Shown: positions 26,327-34,594, numbered from the stretch's first letter. The stretch is DNA of 64,000 bases from Polyangium sp. 6x1 (GCF_029946515.1 NZ_JARZHH010000015.1:62001-126000); one strand, 5' to 3'. Notes: generated from the sequence alone by a model not told the origin. Made by a program: numbers and translations.

Positions 26327-27037
26327 CTAGCTCGATTTCTGCCCGAGGTTCGCGTGGAGGACCGCGCCATCGAGGACCGGCGTGCGCGCGCAAAAGGCGA
26401 CGACGTCGGCGATTTCGTCGGGGTCGATGAGGCGCCCGAACGTGGAGCGCTGCCGGGCGGCGTCGAGGCGCGCGGCGTCGTGGGCGAGGTGCGCGCGGAG
26501 CATTTCCGTGTCGGTGAATCCGGGACAAACCGCGACCGTGGTGACGCCGCGGCCCACGAGGTCCTGGCAGGTCGCCCGCATGAGGCCGACGATCGCGTGC
26601 TTGGAGGTGACGTACGAGGCCCTGCCGGGGACGCCGATCTCGGAGAGCGTCGAGCCGATGTAGATGATCGAGGAGCCCGGCACGAGGCGGGCGTCGAGGA
26701 GCCGATTGAGCGCGGCCGGAGCGACGACGTTCAATTCGAGGACGGCACGGAGCGAGGCGGCGTCGAGGTTCGTCGCGGTGTCCTCGCGGAGGGTCGCGGC
26801 GTTGTGGACGAGGCAAAGGGGGCCCGTGCCGCCCAGGAGAGGCAAGAGGCGCGGCGGGAGATCGTTTTCCCAGGCCGGATCGGCGAGGTCCACCGCGAGA
26901 TCGACGACGCCCGGGAGGCCGCTCGGGCGCCGCGCGAGGTTCACGCCGCGCGCGCCCGCCCGGACGAACCGCTCGAGGACGGCGCGCCCGATTCCAGCGC
27001 TGCCGCCCGTGACGACGGCGATGGTTTGGCTTTGCAC
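26327..27037 (-). CDS. Short-chain dehydrogenase/reductase
   Basis: 236 residues from GTG 27037, which places the TGGSAGIG cofactor loop at the usual position about residue 10; a GTG at 27064 would add nine basic residues. Further motifs: NAA, catalytic Ser in YIGSTLSE, YVTSK (Tyr/Lys) and PGFTDTEM. NAD(P)-dependent reduction or oxidation of an unknown small molecule. Upstream of and nearly touching the MFS gene. Confidence 0.88.
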   Translation of the reverse strand: MQSQTIAVVTGGSAGIGRAVLERFVRAGARGVNLARRPSGLPGVVDLAVDLADPAWENDLPPRLLPLLGGTGPLCLVHNAATLREDTATNLDAASLRAVLELNVVAPAALNRLLDARLVPGSSIIYIGSTLSEIGVPGRASYVTSKHAIVGLMRATCQDLVGRGVTTVAVCPGFTDTEMLRAHLAHDAARLDAARQRSTFGRLIDPDEIADVVAFCARTPVLDGAVLHANLGQKSS

Positions 27038-27085
27038 GATTTTCGGACGGTGCCGCGCCCGCACGCGCGCGTCAAGCGCGGCGCG

Positions 27086-28654
27086 TCAGAAGCCGCGAAT
27101 GGCCGCGCCGATGCCGGGCGCGCCGCGGTTGCCCGCGACATCGCCGTCGCCGCCCAGGCCGCCGTCGCCCGGTTTGCCCGTGGCGAGCGAGACCGCGCCG
27201 CGGAGCTCGGGTTCGCCGCCGACATGGACGATCACGAAGGCAGGGCCGCCGAGGCCGCCGCCGCCGGGGCCGCCTTTGCCGCCCATTCCGCCCGCGCCGC
27301 CCTGGCAAGCGTCGGGCGCGGAGAGGCCTTTCCCCGTGCCGCCCTTGCCGCCCATTCCGCCCGCGCCGCCGGGCTGCCCATCGGCGCCTTTGCCGCCTTT
27401 GCCGCCCCGATCGGACGCGACGCGGCCATCCCAGAGCGCGATGGACGATTCGACGCTGGCAATGCCGATGCTCGCGCCGCCAGGGCCGCCGCCTTTGCCG
27501 CCCTTGCCGCCGCAGCCGCCGGAGCCGCCGCTGCCGCCGCTGGCGCCGGCCCCGGGCGTCGCATTGGCGCAAATCGAGGCCGCGCCCCGCGCGCCCCCGG
27601 CGCCGCCGCCTCCTTGTCCGGGCAAACCGAGTCCGCCCGTGCCGCCCGCGATGCCGAAGTACCCCGTCGCGTCGAGGCGGCCGAAGCCCGCCGCGCCCGT
27701 GCCGGGCGTGCCCCGCGCTCCGTCGTTGCCGGGCGTTCCTTTTCCGGTCGTGCAGCTCCAGCCCCAGCCCGCGTCGCCGGCGCCGCCGAGGCCGAAGCTC
27801 GCCACGGCGGGCGCGCCGATCTCGCCGGCCTTGCCGGGGGTCGATTGCGACGAGCCCGGCGGAATCGCGCCGCCGTCTCCGCCTCGGCCGCCCATGCTGA
27901 CATTCCCGTCCTCGCACATGCGCTCGACGCGCGTGCCGCCCGGGGTTCCGAGCTCGGGCGCGGCGACGCAGACCGCCTGGCCCACTTCGCCGTCGAAGCC
28001 GTCGAGCGCGGAATCGTAGGGCAGAGCCGCGCCGTCCTCGCCGTCGGCGCCCGCGCCGGCGCGCACGTCGCAGCGCCGGAGCTCGGCGCGCGTGTGGTCC
28101 GCGAGCAGCGCGATGGACGATCCGCCCGGGCGGGTCGCGTCGGCGGCGAAGACGGCGAAGTCCTCGATGCGGCTCACGTGCGATCCGGGCGCGAGCACGA
28201 GCGGGATCTCGTCGGGCAAGCCGTAGAGGCGGGTCTTCTGGGTGGTATCCTTCCAGCGGTAGCCTTCCTGGCAATCGAGGCCGCCGAAGAGGCTCGCGCC
28301 GGCGGGCAGGACGAGGCGCTCGGAGAAGTCCTCGGCGCAGACGTAGATGGGCCTGTCGGCGCCTGCGATCAGGATGGCGTGGGCGAGGGTGCGGAAGGGT
28401 TTGTCCTGGCTGCCGGCGCCTTCGTCGTCGCCGAGGCTCGTGGAGACGAAGACGCCGCAGTCGGCCGGCACGGGGCCGTCGTTCCAGGCGGGGACGCAGC
28501 GCGGCACCACGTAACGCTCGCCGGTGGCCCTCGTCTCGCAAATGGGGCCGTCCGTGCATTCGGCGTCGGGCGCCGGGGCGCAACTCGCGCCGAGCGCGAG
28601 CAGGGCGAGGGGCAAAAGGGCGAGGCGCGCGGCCCCGCCGAGGTTCGTCGGCAT
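27086..28654 (-). CDS. Gly-rich lipoprotein with collagen-like repeats
   Basis: 522 residues. The signal ends in lipobox LGASC. The first 230 residues form a Cys-containing domain with a parallel-beta-helix feel: a DUF1565-like start GVFVSTSLGDDEGAGSQDKPF is followed by THAILIAG-like helix and rung-like strands. These starts are common in myxobacterial surface proteins. From about residue 240 the sequence is dominated by GGxGGxG and GxPG runs (GGKGGKG, GGMGGKGG) resembling PE_PGRS or polyglycine-II sheets. Start choice: ATG 28654 directly before the hydrophobic segment; ATG 28672 is possible. Surface structural or adhesive role is inferred. Divergent from the histidine-phosphatase-like gene. 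Confidence 0.7.
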   Translation of the reverse strand: MPTNLGGAARLALLPLALLALGASCAPAPDAECTDGPICETRATGERYVVPRCVPAWNDGPVPADCGVFVSTSLGDDEGAGSQDKPFRTLAHAILIAGADRPIYVCAEDFSERLVLPAGASLFGGLDCQEGYRWKDTTQKTRLYGLPDEIPLVLAPGSHVSRIEDFAVFAADATRPGGSSIALLADHTRAELRRCDVRAGAGADGEDGAALPYDSALDGFDGEVGQAVCVAAPELGTPGGTRVERMCEDGNVSMGGRGGDGGAIPPGSSQSTPGKAGEIGAPAVASFGLGGAGDAGWGWSCTTGKGTPGNDGARGTPGTGAAGFGRLDATGYFGIAGGTGGLGLPGQGGGGAGGARGAASICANATPGAGASGGSGGSGGCGGKGGKGGGPGGASIGIASVESSIALWDGRVASDRGGKGGKGADGQPGGAGGMGGKGGTGKGLSAPDACQGGAGGMGGKGGPGGGGLGGPAFVIVHVGGEPELRGAVSLATGKPGDGGLGGDGDVAGNRGAPGIGAAIRGF

Positions 28655-28883
28655 GATCGTTCGTTCCCGCATGGGGCCTTTGAATGAAAAAGAGGACGGC
28701 GCTCGCAGCGAGCACGCGTCCGGGGCCTCGGGGGCCGCCGGGCATCGCATCGCGAGCGCCGACGATTTGGATGATGAGGCGTGCGCGTCGTTGCGGAAAT
28801 CGCGGAAGGTCCGCAAGGACCGGAGCGCGCGTTCGGGACGATGTTGACGGGCCGCGGACGGTGCTCTAGAAATAAGGAATCAA
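28655..28883. promoter_or_regulatory. Divergent promoter region
   Basis: 229 bp between two divergent lipoprotein genes. It must hold both promoters; AAGGTCCG/CGGACC-like short repeats occur around 28805-28825, but no clear -35/-10 pair was found by eye. Confidence 0.3.
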
Positions 28884-30050
28884 ATGAAAAAGGTTCTCGT
28901 CGGGACGTCGTTGATTTTGGGCCTTTGGGGCGCCGCGTCCGGCTGCACGGACGAGGGGGAAGCGGGCTACACGACGTCGGGCAGCACGAGCGGGGGAGCC
29001 GTGTCGACGGGCGCGGGCACGGGCGGCGGGACGGGGACGAGCACGGGCACGGGCGGCGCGGGCGGCGACGGGGGTATGGCGGGCGCCGGAGGGAGCGGAG
29101 GCGCGGGCGGGAGCGGAGGCGCGGGCGGGAGCGGAGGCGGGAGCGGGGGCGCAGGCGGGAGCGGGGGCGCAGGCGGGAGCGGAGGCGCGGGGGGCGGGCC
29201 TGCGATCGATCCGAGCGACCTGAAAGCAATCGTCGTCGGGGGGTACGTCGAGCTCTCGTGGATGAAATCGAACAAGCCCGCGTCGAGGATCGTCCGCGGC
29301 GAGAACACGATGCCCGTCGGCCCGGACGATCCCGCGGCGACCGTCGTGTACGAGGGCGCGGCGTCCGCGGCGAGCGAGCCGCTCCGCAATCTCGTGGCCA
29401 CGACGCCGGAGGCGCCCCGCACGTACCATTACGCCGTGTACGGGTGCGACGCGCCGGGGAGCTGCGGCGGCGGGGCGGCGACGTCCGCGCTCTCCGTGAC
29501 GATCGGCCAGGCGCTCGTCGGCGGCGGATACAACGCGGTGTGGCGGCACGCGGCGGCGGATGTGTGCCAGGACAACCTGGCGCTCGGGACGGCGGCCGAG
29601 ACGTCGTCGCCGGATTGGTGGAAGAGCTGCGACGCGAACTGCGCGACCGCGTCCGCGCGGCAGCTCAATGCGACGGGCATCTCCCAGGCCGAGCAGATCG
29701 GCGTCGGGATCAAGGGCCGCGGCTTTCCGTTCGGGCGCGTGCTCGCGAGCGAGTTCTGCCGGTGCGTGACGACCGCCGCCCTCATGAACCTCGGTCCGGC
29801 GATCGAGCAGCGCGGCGACATCACCTATTTCGTTCACGACGAGGGGAACCGCTGCGCGGCCACGATGTCGCTCGTAGCGACGGAGCCGCCTGCCGGAACG
29901 AACGTGGCCATCGTGGGCCATTCCGGGTTCAGCTGCGCGGTGCTCGACACGCTCGCGTGGGGCGAGGCCGCCATCTACAAGCCGGATGGGAACGGCGGGT
30001 CGATCTACATCACCCGGGTCGATTCGATGAGCTGGCCCTCCTTGCAGTGA
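28884..30050 (+). CDS. Lipoprotein with Gly/Ser stalk and histidine-phosphatase-like domain
   Basis: 388 residues. The signal has lipobox GAASGC and the start has AAGGA upstream. Residues about 30-108 are almost only Gly, Ser, Thr and Ala in GGSGGA units, a flexible stalk. A fibronectin-III-like segment (about 110-210) follows, then a domain with the histidine-phosphatase layout. This has W-R221-H222-A in place of RHG, the second Arg in GRVLASEFCRC, and H346 in IVGHSG. Order and spacing resemble the Ais/heptose-phosphatase branch. Extra cysteines (VCQDN, KSCDANC, CRC) suggest disulphides. A phosphatase acting on the cell surface or in the periplasm is likely; the substrate is unknown. Confidence 0.72.
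   Translation: MKKVLVGTSLILGLWGAASGCTDEGEAGYTTSGSTSGGAVSTGAGTGGGTGTSTGTGGAGGDGGMAGAGGSGGAGGSGGAGGSGGGSGGAGGSGGAGGSGGAGGGPAIDPSDLKAIVVGGYVELSWMKSNKPASRIVRGENTMPVGPDDPAATVVYEGAASAASEPLRNLVATTPEAPRTYHYAVYGCDAPGSCGGGAATSALSVTIGQALVGGGYNAVWRHAAADVCQDNLALGTAAETSSPDWWKSCDANCATASARQLNATGISQAEQIGVGIKGRGFPFGRVLASEFCRCVTTAALMNLGPAIEQRGDITYFVHDEGNRCAATMSLVATEPPAGTNVAIVGHSGFSCAVLDTLAWGEAAIYKPDGNGGSIYITRVDSMSWPSLQ
29087..29197 (+). repeat. 18-bp tandem repeats encoding a Gly/Ser stalk
   Basis: About six imperfect copies of an 18-bp unit (starting GGGAGCGGAGGC) inside the histidine-phosphatase-like lipoprotein gene. Each encodes GSGGAG. Length variation between strains is expected. Confidence 0.8.
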
Positions 30051-30085
30051 CCTCTTCCATGGGGCCGGTCCCCGGGCAGGCGACG

Positions 30086-30892
30086 ATGACGCAGATGCTT
30101 TCCTTTGAGCCAAAACGAAAAACCAAGGTGCTCGTGGGCCTCGCGTTCCTGCCGTTTGCCCTCGGCGCCTTGTTTTTTCTGGGGGCGTCTTTGCGGACGG
30201 CGTCGATCGGGTCGCGGCTGTCGGCGCACGCGGAGCGAAGGACGGACGACGGGCCGATGGCGATCCGCGGCGAGCTTTCGCTGCTCAAAGCGTCGTCGTC
30301 CTCGCCGCTCGGCGCCCCCGCCGCAGGGTGGGTCGGGGCCGTCGGGCGCCCGTCGCCGAGCGGCGGCGGCGCATTTGAGGTTTTCTGCGCCGTCAGCAGC
30401 TTCGAGGACGTGGCCGTGCGCAGGAACGACGGATTCACCTTCCGGCTCGCGTTTGCCAAGACGAACGAGCGGGTGCGCATCGACGAGCAGGAGGGCGCGG
30501 CGTGGCTCTTCGGGGACGATCCGCGGGTGGGAATCGCGGTCGGGTCGATGAAGGAAAAGGAAGCGACGGGGCCCGGCATCCCGCTCGCGATACGCACGGC
30601 GTGCAGCAAGGAGCTCTTCACGCTGGGGGGCGCCGCCGTGTACCGGGAGCATGTCGTCGCGGAGGGCATGCCGGTGACGGTGCTCGGCTGCAAGCAGACG
30701 AATGACATCGTGCCCTGCCGGGACGGGCTGGATTTCGTCACGATGGAGTCGCCCGATCGCGCGAAGGAGCGCATCGGGGGCAGGGTGAGCCCGCTGCTCT
30801 TTTTCGGGGGGCTTTTTTCGCTCGTCGTGCTCTCGGCGGGCGGTTTCGCGGTGCTCTCGCTGGCGAGCCGCACGCGGAGGAGTTTCCGATGA
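30086..30892 (+). CDS. Membrane protein with GIDE-like extracytoplasmic domain
   Basis: About 268 residues from ATG 30086 (AGG 6 nt upstream); ATG 30059 and 30095 are alternatives. One span near the start (VGLAFLPFALGALFFLGA) and one near the end (LLFFGGLFSLVVLSAGGF) bracket a beta-rich domain. The segment VAEGMPVTVLGCKQ near the second span and a preceding RGELSLLKASSSSPLG resemble the GIDE domain, known from mitochondrial MUL1/MAPL-like proteins and many bacterial membrane proteins. The stop overlaps the next ATG (ATGA, 30889-30892). The next gene has a related layout, so they may form a heteromer. Confidence 0.6.
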   Translation: MTQMLSFEPKRKTKVLVGLAFLPFALGALFFLGASLRTASIGSRLSAHAERRTDDGPMAIRGELSLLKASSSSPLGAPAAGWVGAVGRPSPSGGGAFEVFCAVSSFEDVAVRRNDGFTFRLAFAKTNERVRIDEQEGAAWLFGDDPRVGIAVGSMKEKEATGPGIPLAIRTACSKELFTLGGAAVYREHVVAEGMPVTVLGCKQTNDIVPCRDGLDFVTMESPDRAKERIGGRVSPLLFFGGLFSLVVLSAGGFAVLSLASRTRRSFR

Positions 30893-31608
30893 TCGTCACG
30901 TTGCTCGGGGCGGGGCTCCTGGTCGCCGGGAGCGCGCTGATGTTTCGCGCGCGGGAAGGGGCGGCGCTGGTGCTGGAGGTGTGGCGGCGCCCGACGAAGA
31001 AGATCGCGGAGATCGAGCCCGGGGTGGTGGAGCTCGCGGGGACGATCGCCGCAGCGGAGGAGCCCATCGACGGGCTGTCGCGGAAGGGCTGCGTCGCCGT
31101 GCGCACCACCCTTCGAGGTTTTTCTGGAGAGGGGAAGCGCCGCCAGCGGCTCGGGGAGCGCTCGGTCCTGCGCGCGTCGCGGGCGGCGCTGCGCGACGCG
31201 AGCGGCACGTGCGTGGTGGATCTCGGGGACGCGGAGGTGGTCGGGGACGAATGGGCCTCTCGCGCGGTGCGCGTGGAGGAGGTCGCGTCGTCGTGGCCGC
31301 CGTGGGCGCGGGATCTGGTGCCGCCCGGCGCGACGCACGTGGAGGTGGAGGAGGTGGTGGTGTCGGAGGGCGCCGACGTGATGATCACGGCCGCGACGCG
31401 CAAGCAGGAGCGCGTGGACGGGTTTTACAGGGACGCACGGGCGCGCTGGGAGCTCGGCGGATCGGAGGAGATGCGCTGCCTCGTGACCGTGGGCGGGCAG
31501 GCGTCGCTTTTCCGGCGGACGGGCGGGGCGGTCGCGTTCGCGGTGGTGTGCGGGCTCTTGCTCGTCGTGCAGGGGATTGCGACGATGCTTGCGGGGATTC
31601 AGCTTTGA
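30889..31608 (+). CDS. GIDE-domain-like membrane protein
   Basis: 239 residues. TM1 is at residues 3-20 (LLGAGLLVAGSALMF), then the cytosolic-or-periplasmic domain with VVELAGTIAAAEEPIDGLSRKGCVAVRT, which fits the start of the GIDE domain (Gly-x-Ile, then conserved Cys). Further strands follow (TCVVDLGDAEV) and a final span (VAFAVVCGLLLVVQGIATML). No RING finger is present. Translationally coupled to the preceding gene. Convergent with the 210-residue gene that ends 4 bp later. Confidence 0.65.
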   Translation: MIVTLLGAGLLVAGSALMFRAREGAALVLEVWRRPTKKIAEIEPGVVELAGTIAAAEEPIDGLSRKGCVAVRTTLRGFSGEGKRRQRLGERSVLRASRAALRDASGTCVVDLGDAEVVGDEWASRAVRVEEVASSWPPWARDLVPPGATHVEVEEVVVSEGADVMITAATRKQERVDGFYRDARARWELGGSEEMRCLVTVGGQASLFRRTGGAVAFAVVCGLLLVVQGIATMLAGIQL

Positions 31609-31612
31609 GCGT

Positions 31613-32245
31613 TCAGCCCTTCGGCGTGGTGTCTTCTGCCTCGGAGGCGCCCGGCGAAGCGCGAAGGTGGATCCGGCGATACTGCTTCGACCCCGGCCCG
31701 TATGCATTGCGAACGACCTGCTTGAACGACAGGTACTTTTCGTAGGTCGGGCCGTACACCTGGGCGCGTGCGAATTTCGCTTTCGATAGCTGCTTGTTCG
31801 CTGCGATGGATTCGGTGAGCTCCGTGATCGCCTTCGGCGCCCTCGCGCCGAACTCGCCGTCGAGGATCGCGTCGGCCCAGGGCTTGCCGACGTGATCGTC
31901 GATGAGATCGAGGAGCCTGCGGATCGCGTCGAGCTGATCGGTGTCGGTGGCGAGCGATTTCAGGGTATCGGGCAGCACCGTGTGAGGCTGGACGGCGAGG
32001 AGCGCGGAGCGGGCGACGCGGTAGGGGGCATCGAGGCTCGCGAGCGCCTGGAGCGCTTCGTGATTCTCCTTGGAAAAGGCCGTCGTGGCGTCCGCCACTG
32101 CTTTCTCGGTGGCGAGGTACTCCGTGGTGGCGTCCGCGAGGGTCTCCTTGAAGACGGCGACGACGACGGGGTTTCCGTCGGGCTCCTCGGCGATTTCGAG
32201 CGACCGAGCGAGGACGCGCGCGAAACGATTGTAGTCGATGGACAT
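31613..32245 (-). CDS. Hypothetical cytoplasmic helical protein
   Basis: 210 residues from MSIDYNRFAR; an upstream start at 32281 is possible but adds only a few residues. Largely alpha-helical by composition, with no signal or membrane segment and a charged C-terminal tail. I do not recognise the family. Its 5' end touches the 21-bp repeat array, so its promoter would have to lie inside or beyond the array. Confidence 0.6.
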   Translation of the reverse strand: MSIDYNRFARVLARSLEIAEEPDGNPVVVAVFKETLADATTEYLATEKAVADATTAFSKENHEALQALASLDAPYRVARSALLAVQPHTVLPDTLKSLATDTDQLDAIRRLLDLIDDHVGKPWADAILDGEFGARAPKAITELTESIAANKQLSKAKFARAQVYGPTYEKYLSFKQVVRNAYGPGSKQYRRIHLRASPGASEAEDTTPKG

Positions 32246-32284
32246 GGGGCGGATTACATCCGGAGGGATCGCGAGATGCAAGGG

Positions 32285-32525
32285 GGACGTGCCGGGGAAG
32301 GTCGGACGGGTCGGCGCGAAGGTCGGAGAGGCCGGCGCGAAGGTCGGAGGGGCCGGCGCGAAGGTCGGTGAGGGGCCGGGGAAGGTAGCTATCTCACCGA
32401 CGAAGGTCGGTCACGGGCCGGGGAAGAAAGCTAACGTACCGGGGAAGCTCGGTCACGGGCCGGCGAAGCTCGGTCACGGGCCGGGGAAGGTCGGTCACGG
32501 ACCGGGGAAGGTCGGCGAGGCGGGG
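32285..32525. repeat. Array of about eleven degenerate 21-bp repeats
   Basis: Imperfect copies of a 21-bp unit built around GGTCGGTCACGGGCCGGGG, next to one another from the 5' end of the 210-residue gene to just before the toxin gene. Because 21 is a multiple of three, one frame stays open on each strand. The plus strand (32238-32537, ATG inside the divergent gene) would encode 99 residues of heptads like VGHGPGK; the minus strand gives heptads like LPRPVTD. Divergence between copies mostly preserves the Gly-Pro-Gly-Lys type residues on the plus strand, which weakly favours coding, but there is no ribosome site. I treat it as a repeat of unknown role. Confidence 0.75.
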
Positions 32526-32571
32526 GTGAGCTTGTGAAGCTCGATCGTCAAGCCGTACCGTGGGGCCGGTG

Positions 32572-34089
32572 ATGCTCGTGGGTGCTGCTCTGCGGTTTTT
32601 TCGGCTCGGGCAGCTGGTGCTTTTCGCTTTTTGCGTCTCGGCATGGCTCCTCGGGTGCGGCGTGGCGCGCGTGCGCACGGAGGGGTGGGCGCAGGAGCTG
32701 CACGGCAAGAGCGTGTTTCGCGTGTGCCGGCGGCATCCCCGCGTCGAACCGGATGCGCGCGCCTGGTACGACCTCGGGGACGGCGTGCCTCGAACGGCGC
32801 GCCAGCCGCTCGACGAGCTGCTGGGGAATCCTTCGGTCAAGGCGGTCTTCATTCATGACCCTCACGCGCCGTCCGAGAGCCGGAGGCTGCTCGGGCTCGC
32901 GTATCAGGAGCTTCCCTGCGACAAACCGCCTCCGCCGCCTCCGCCGCCGCCGCCTCCGCCGGAGAAGATCGCGGCGGAGGAGCCGGAAGCCGCGCCGGCC
33001 AAGCGTACGACGGTCCGAACGGCGACGCGGGCGCAGGCGATAAGGCCCTGCGACGGGCCGCGAAATAGGCCACCGGATCAGCGTTTCCTCGGGCAAACGG
33101 CGCCCACGCCTGCGCCCGCGCCTGGGATGAGCGCGCCGTGTCCGCCGCCTCCGCCCGGGAATACATACGAGGAACAGAAAGTCAACCTGGCGCGGAGGGA
33201 CGCCGAGGAGGAGGCGAGGCGCACGGGGGAACGGATCGGGCGCGAATGGGGCGATACGCTCGGTAGGGCGGAGGAAACGAGGGACCAGCTCAACCGTACC
33301 TGGTCGGACGGCTTCGCCGGAATGGTTCGGAGGCACCCTGCATTCGCGGAGCAGTACCAGGCCGACTTCGCCAAACAGTTGAATGCAATCCCGGACCTGC
33401 CGACGTACGACGACGAGGGGCTCGCCACGATCGCCTGGGAAGCATTCCTCAAGGGATATGGCAAAGGCTGGGCGGACGCCGAGCTGAAATTCGGGATCGT
33501 GAACAACCTGGCGGACACCATGTTGGCGGTCGCCGGCGGGGCCGCGACGCGCGTGGAAACGGCAGGGGCGAGGGCGCTGCGGGCGGCGCAGCAGAGGCTG
33601 CGAAGCATGCCGGTGTTCCTGCCGAGCGCTGCGGGCGGACCGGGCGGGTTCTTGCGGCGGCCGAAGCTGCCGGGCCCGCCGGCCGCGACCCCGCCGAAGG
33701 CAGTGGCGCCGCCCAGCGGGACGACGGTCACGACGACGACGAAGCCGGTCACGGGGCCGAACGGGGCGGCGGGGCAGGCGAGGACGGCGACGATCCGGAA
33801 CGGTCACCTCGGGGGCAAGAAACATCCGAAGACGGGCGTGCCCTTCGACGCCGAGGGGTATCCGGATTTCAAGGCTGCCGGCGTCGTGAAGAAGGAGGTG
33901 ACGATCAACCAGACGGGGGACAGGCGTGAGGATTTCAAACGTGCCAACAAGGCTGCGAACTACGACGTGACGCCGGAAAAACATACGTGGCACCATCATC
34001 AGGACGGGAAGACGATGCAGCTCGTGCCCACACAAATTCACGCGGACACAGGACATACCGGCGGGGTCGCAACGAAGGGGAGACCATGA
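32572..34089 (+). CDS. SitA-like lipoprotein toxin with C-terminal WHH/HNH nuclease domain
   Basis: 505 residues from ATG 32572 (GTG 32560 and 32569 are alternatives). The signal ends in lipobox LLGC, so Cys29 is lipidated. Next come a small domain, a 12-Pro run (about 120-131), a Pro-rich spacer and a helical middle part (about 205-340). The last 90 residues hold GKKHPKTGVPFDAEGYPDF followed by YDVTPEKHTWHHHQDG, with W473-H474-H475, and then QLVPTQIHADTGHTGG. This is the WHH clade of HNH/Endo VII nuclease toxins. A nuclease on a lipoprotein fits the SitA class that myxobacteria pass between cells by outer-membrane exchange. The cognate immunity gene starts 1 nt downstream. Confidence 0.85.
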   Translation: MLVGAALRFFRLGQLVLFAFCVSAWLLGCGVARVRTEGWAQELHGKSVFRVCRRHPRVEPDARAWYDLGDGVPRTARQPLDELLGNPSVKAVFIHDPHAPSESRRLLGLAYQELPCDKPPPPPPPPPPPPEKIAAEEPEAAPAKRTTVRTATRAQAIRPCDGPRNRPPDQRFLGQTAPTPAPAPGMSAPCPPPPPGNTYEEQKVNLARRDAEEEARRTGERIGREWGDTLGRAEETRDQLNRTWSDGFAGMVRRHPAFAEQYQADFAKQLNAIPDLPTYDDEGLATIAWEAFLKGYGKGWADAELKFGIVNNLADTMLAVAGGAATRVETAGARALRAAQQRLRSMPVFLPSAAGGPGGFLRRPKLPGPPAATPPKAVAPPSGTTVTTTTKPVTGPNGAAGQARTATIRNGHLGGKKHPKTGVPFDAEGYPDFKAAGVVKKEVTINQTGDRREDFKRANKAANYDVTPEKHTWHHHQDGKTMQLVPTQIHADTGHTGGVATKGRP

Positions 34090-34090
34090 C

Positions 34091-34594
34091 ATGGAAATCA
34101 CAGACCGCGGAGAACCTTTGAGCGAACAGGCCCTCCAAGAGTTGGAGGAGAAGCTCGGCGTGCGCCTGCCCGAACCCTATCGCCGGTTTTTGCAAGAGTA
34201 CAATGGAGGCCGACCAGACCCGGACATACTCGACATCGCCGGAGCCCCCTTCATGGGCGCGGACGTCAAGGAATTCTTCGGTCTAGGACGAGAGTACGAA
34301 TCTGAGGATCTCTTGTGGAACAATGAGGAGTGGAAGAGGGCCAGCTTAGGCGATGATGTGCTCGCGATCGCGCGCGATTCGGGCGGGAGCCTCTTCGGCA
34401 TCGTCACCGAGGGGGAGCAGCGCGGCCGAGTGTACTATTTCGACTACTATGCGAGCTGGGAGCCCTACTTCGTCGCCAGCGACTTCGACTCGCTCCTCCA
34501 GCAACTGCGCCCGCTGACGCCCGAGGAGCTCGCCAAGATCGAGGCGGGAGCGGCGAACGCGGTGGTCGTTGACCTCGACAAACCCGTCGAGTAG
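34091..34594 (+). CDS. SUKH (SMI1/KNR4) family immunity protein
   Basis: 167 residues. The SUKH-1 signature is clear: LSEQALQELEEKLGVRLPEPYRRFL then EYNGG, and near the end the paired strands GRVYYFDYYAS with FDSLLQQL. SUKH proteins neutralise nuclease toxins of polymorphic toxin systems by direct binding, and WHH/HNH nucleases are among their common partners. It begins 1 nt after the toxin stop, so the pair is co-expressed. Its GC content looks lower and its codon use more relaxed than the flanking genes (many A/T third positions in 34180-34330), a sign of recent acquisition. Confidence 0.9.
   Translation: MEITDRGEPLSEQALQELEEKLGVRLPEPYRRFLQEYNGGRPDPDILDIAGAPFMGADVKEFFGLGREYESEDLLWNNEEWKRASLGDDVLAIARDSGGSLFGIVTEGEQRGRVYYFDYYASWEPYFVASDFDSLLQQLRPLTPEELAKIEAGAANAVVVDLDKPVE

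Noticed and set aside
25322-28687. 1121-codon plus-strand ORF opposite the MFS, SDR and Gly-rich genes
   Set aside because: Composition is the mirror of the Gly-rich repeats and the MFS spans; no ribosome site or motif.
32238-32537. 99-residue VGHGPGK heptad protein as a firm gene call
   Set aside because: Frame is open only because of the 21-bp period, the ATG lies in a divergent gene start and there is no ribosome site; kept as a repeat with a possible coding role.
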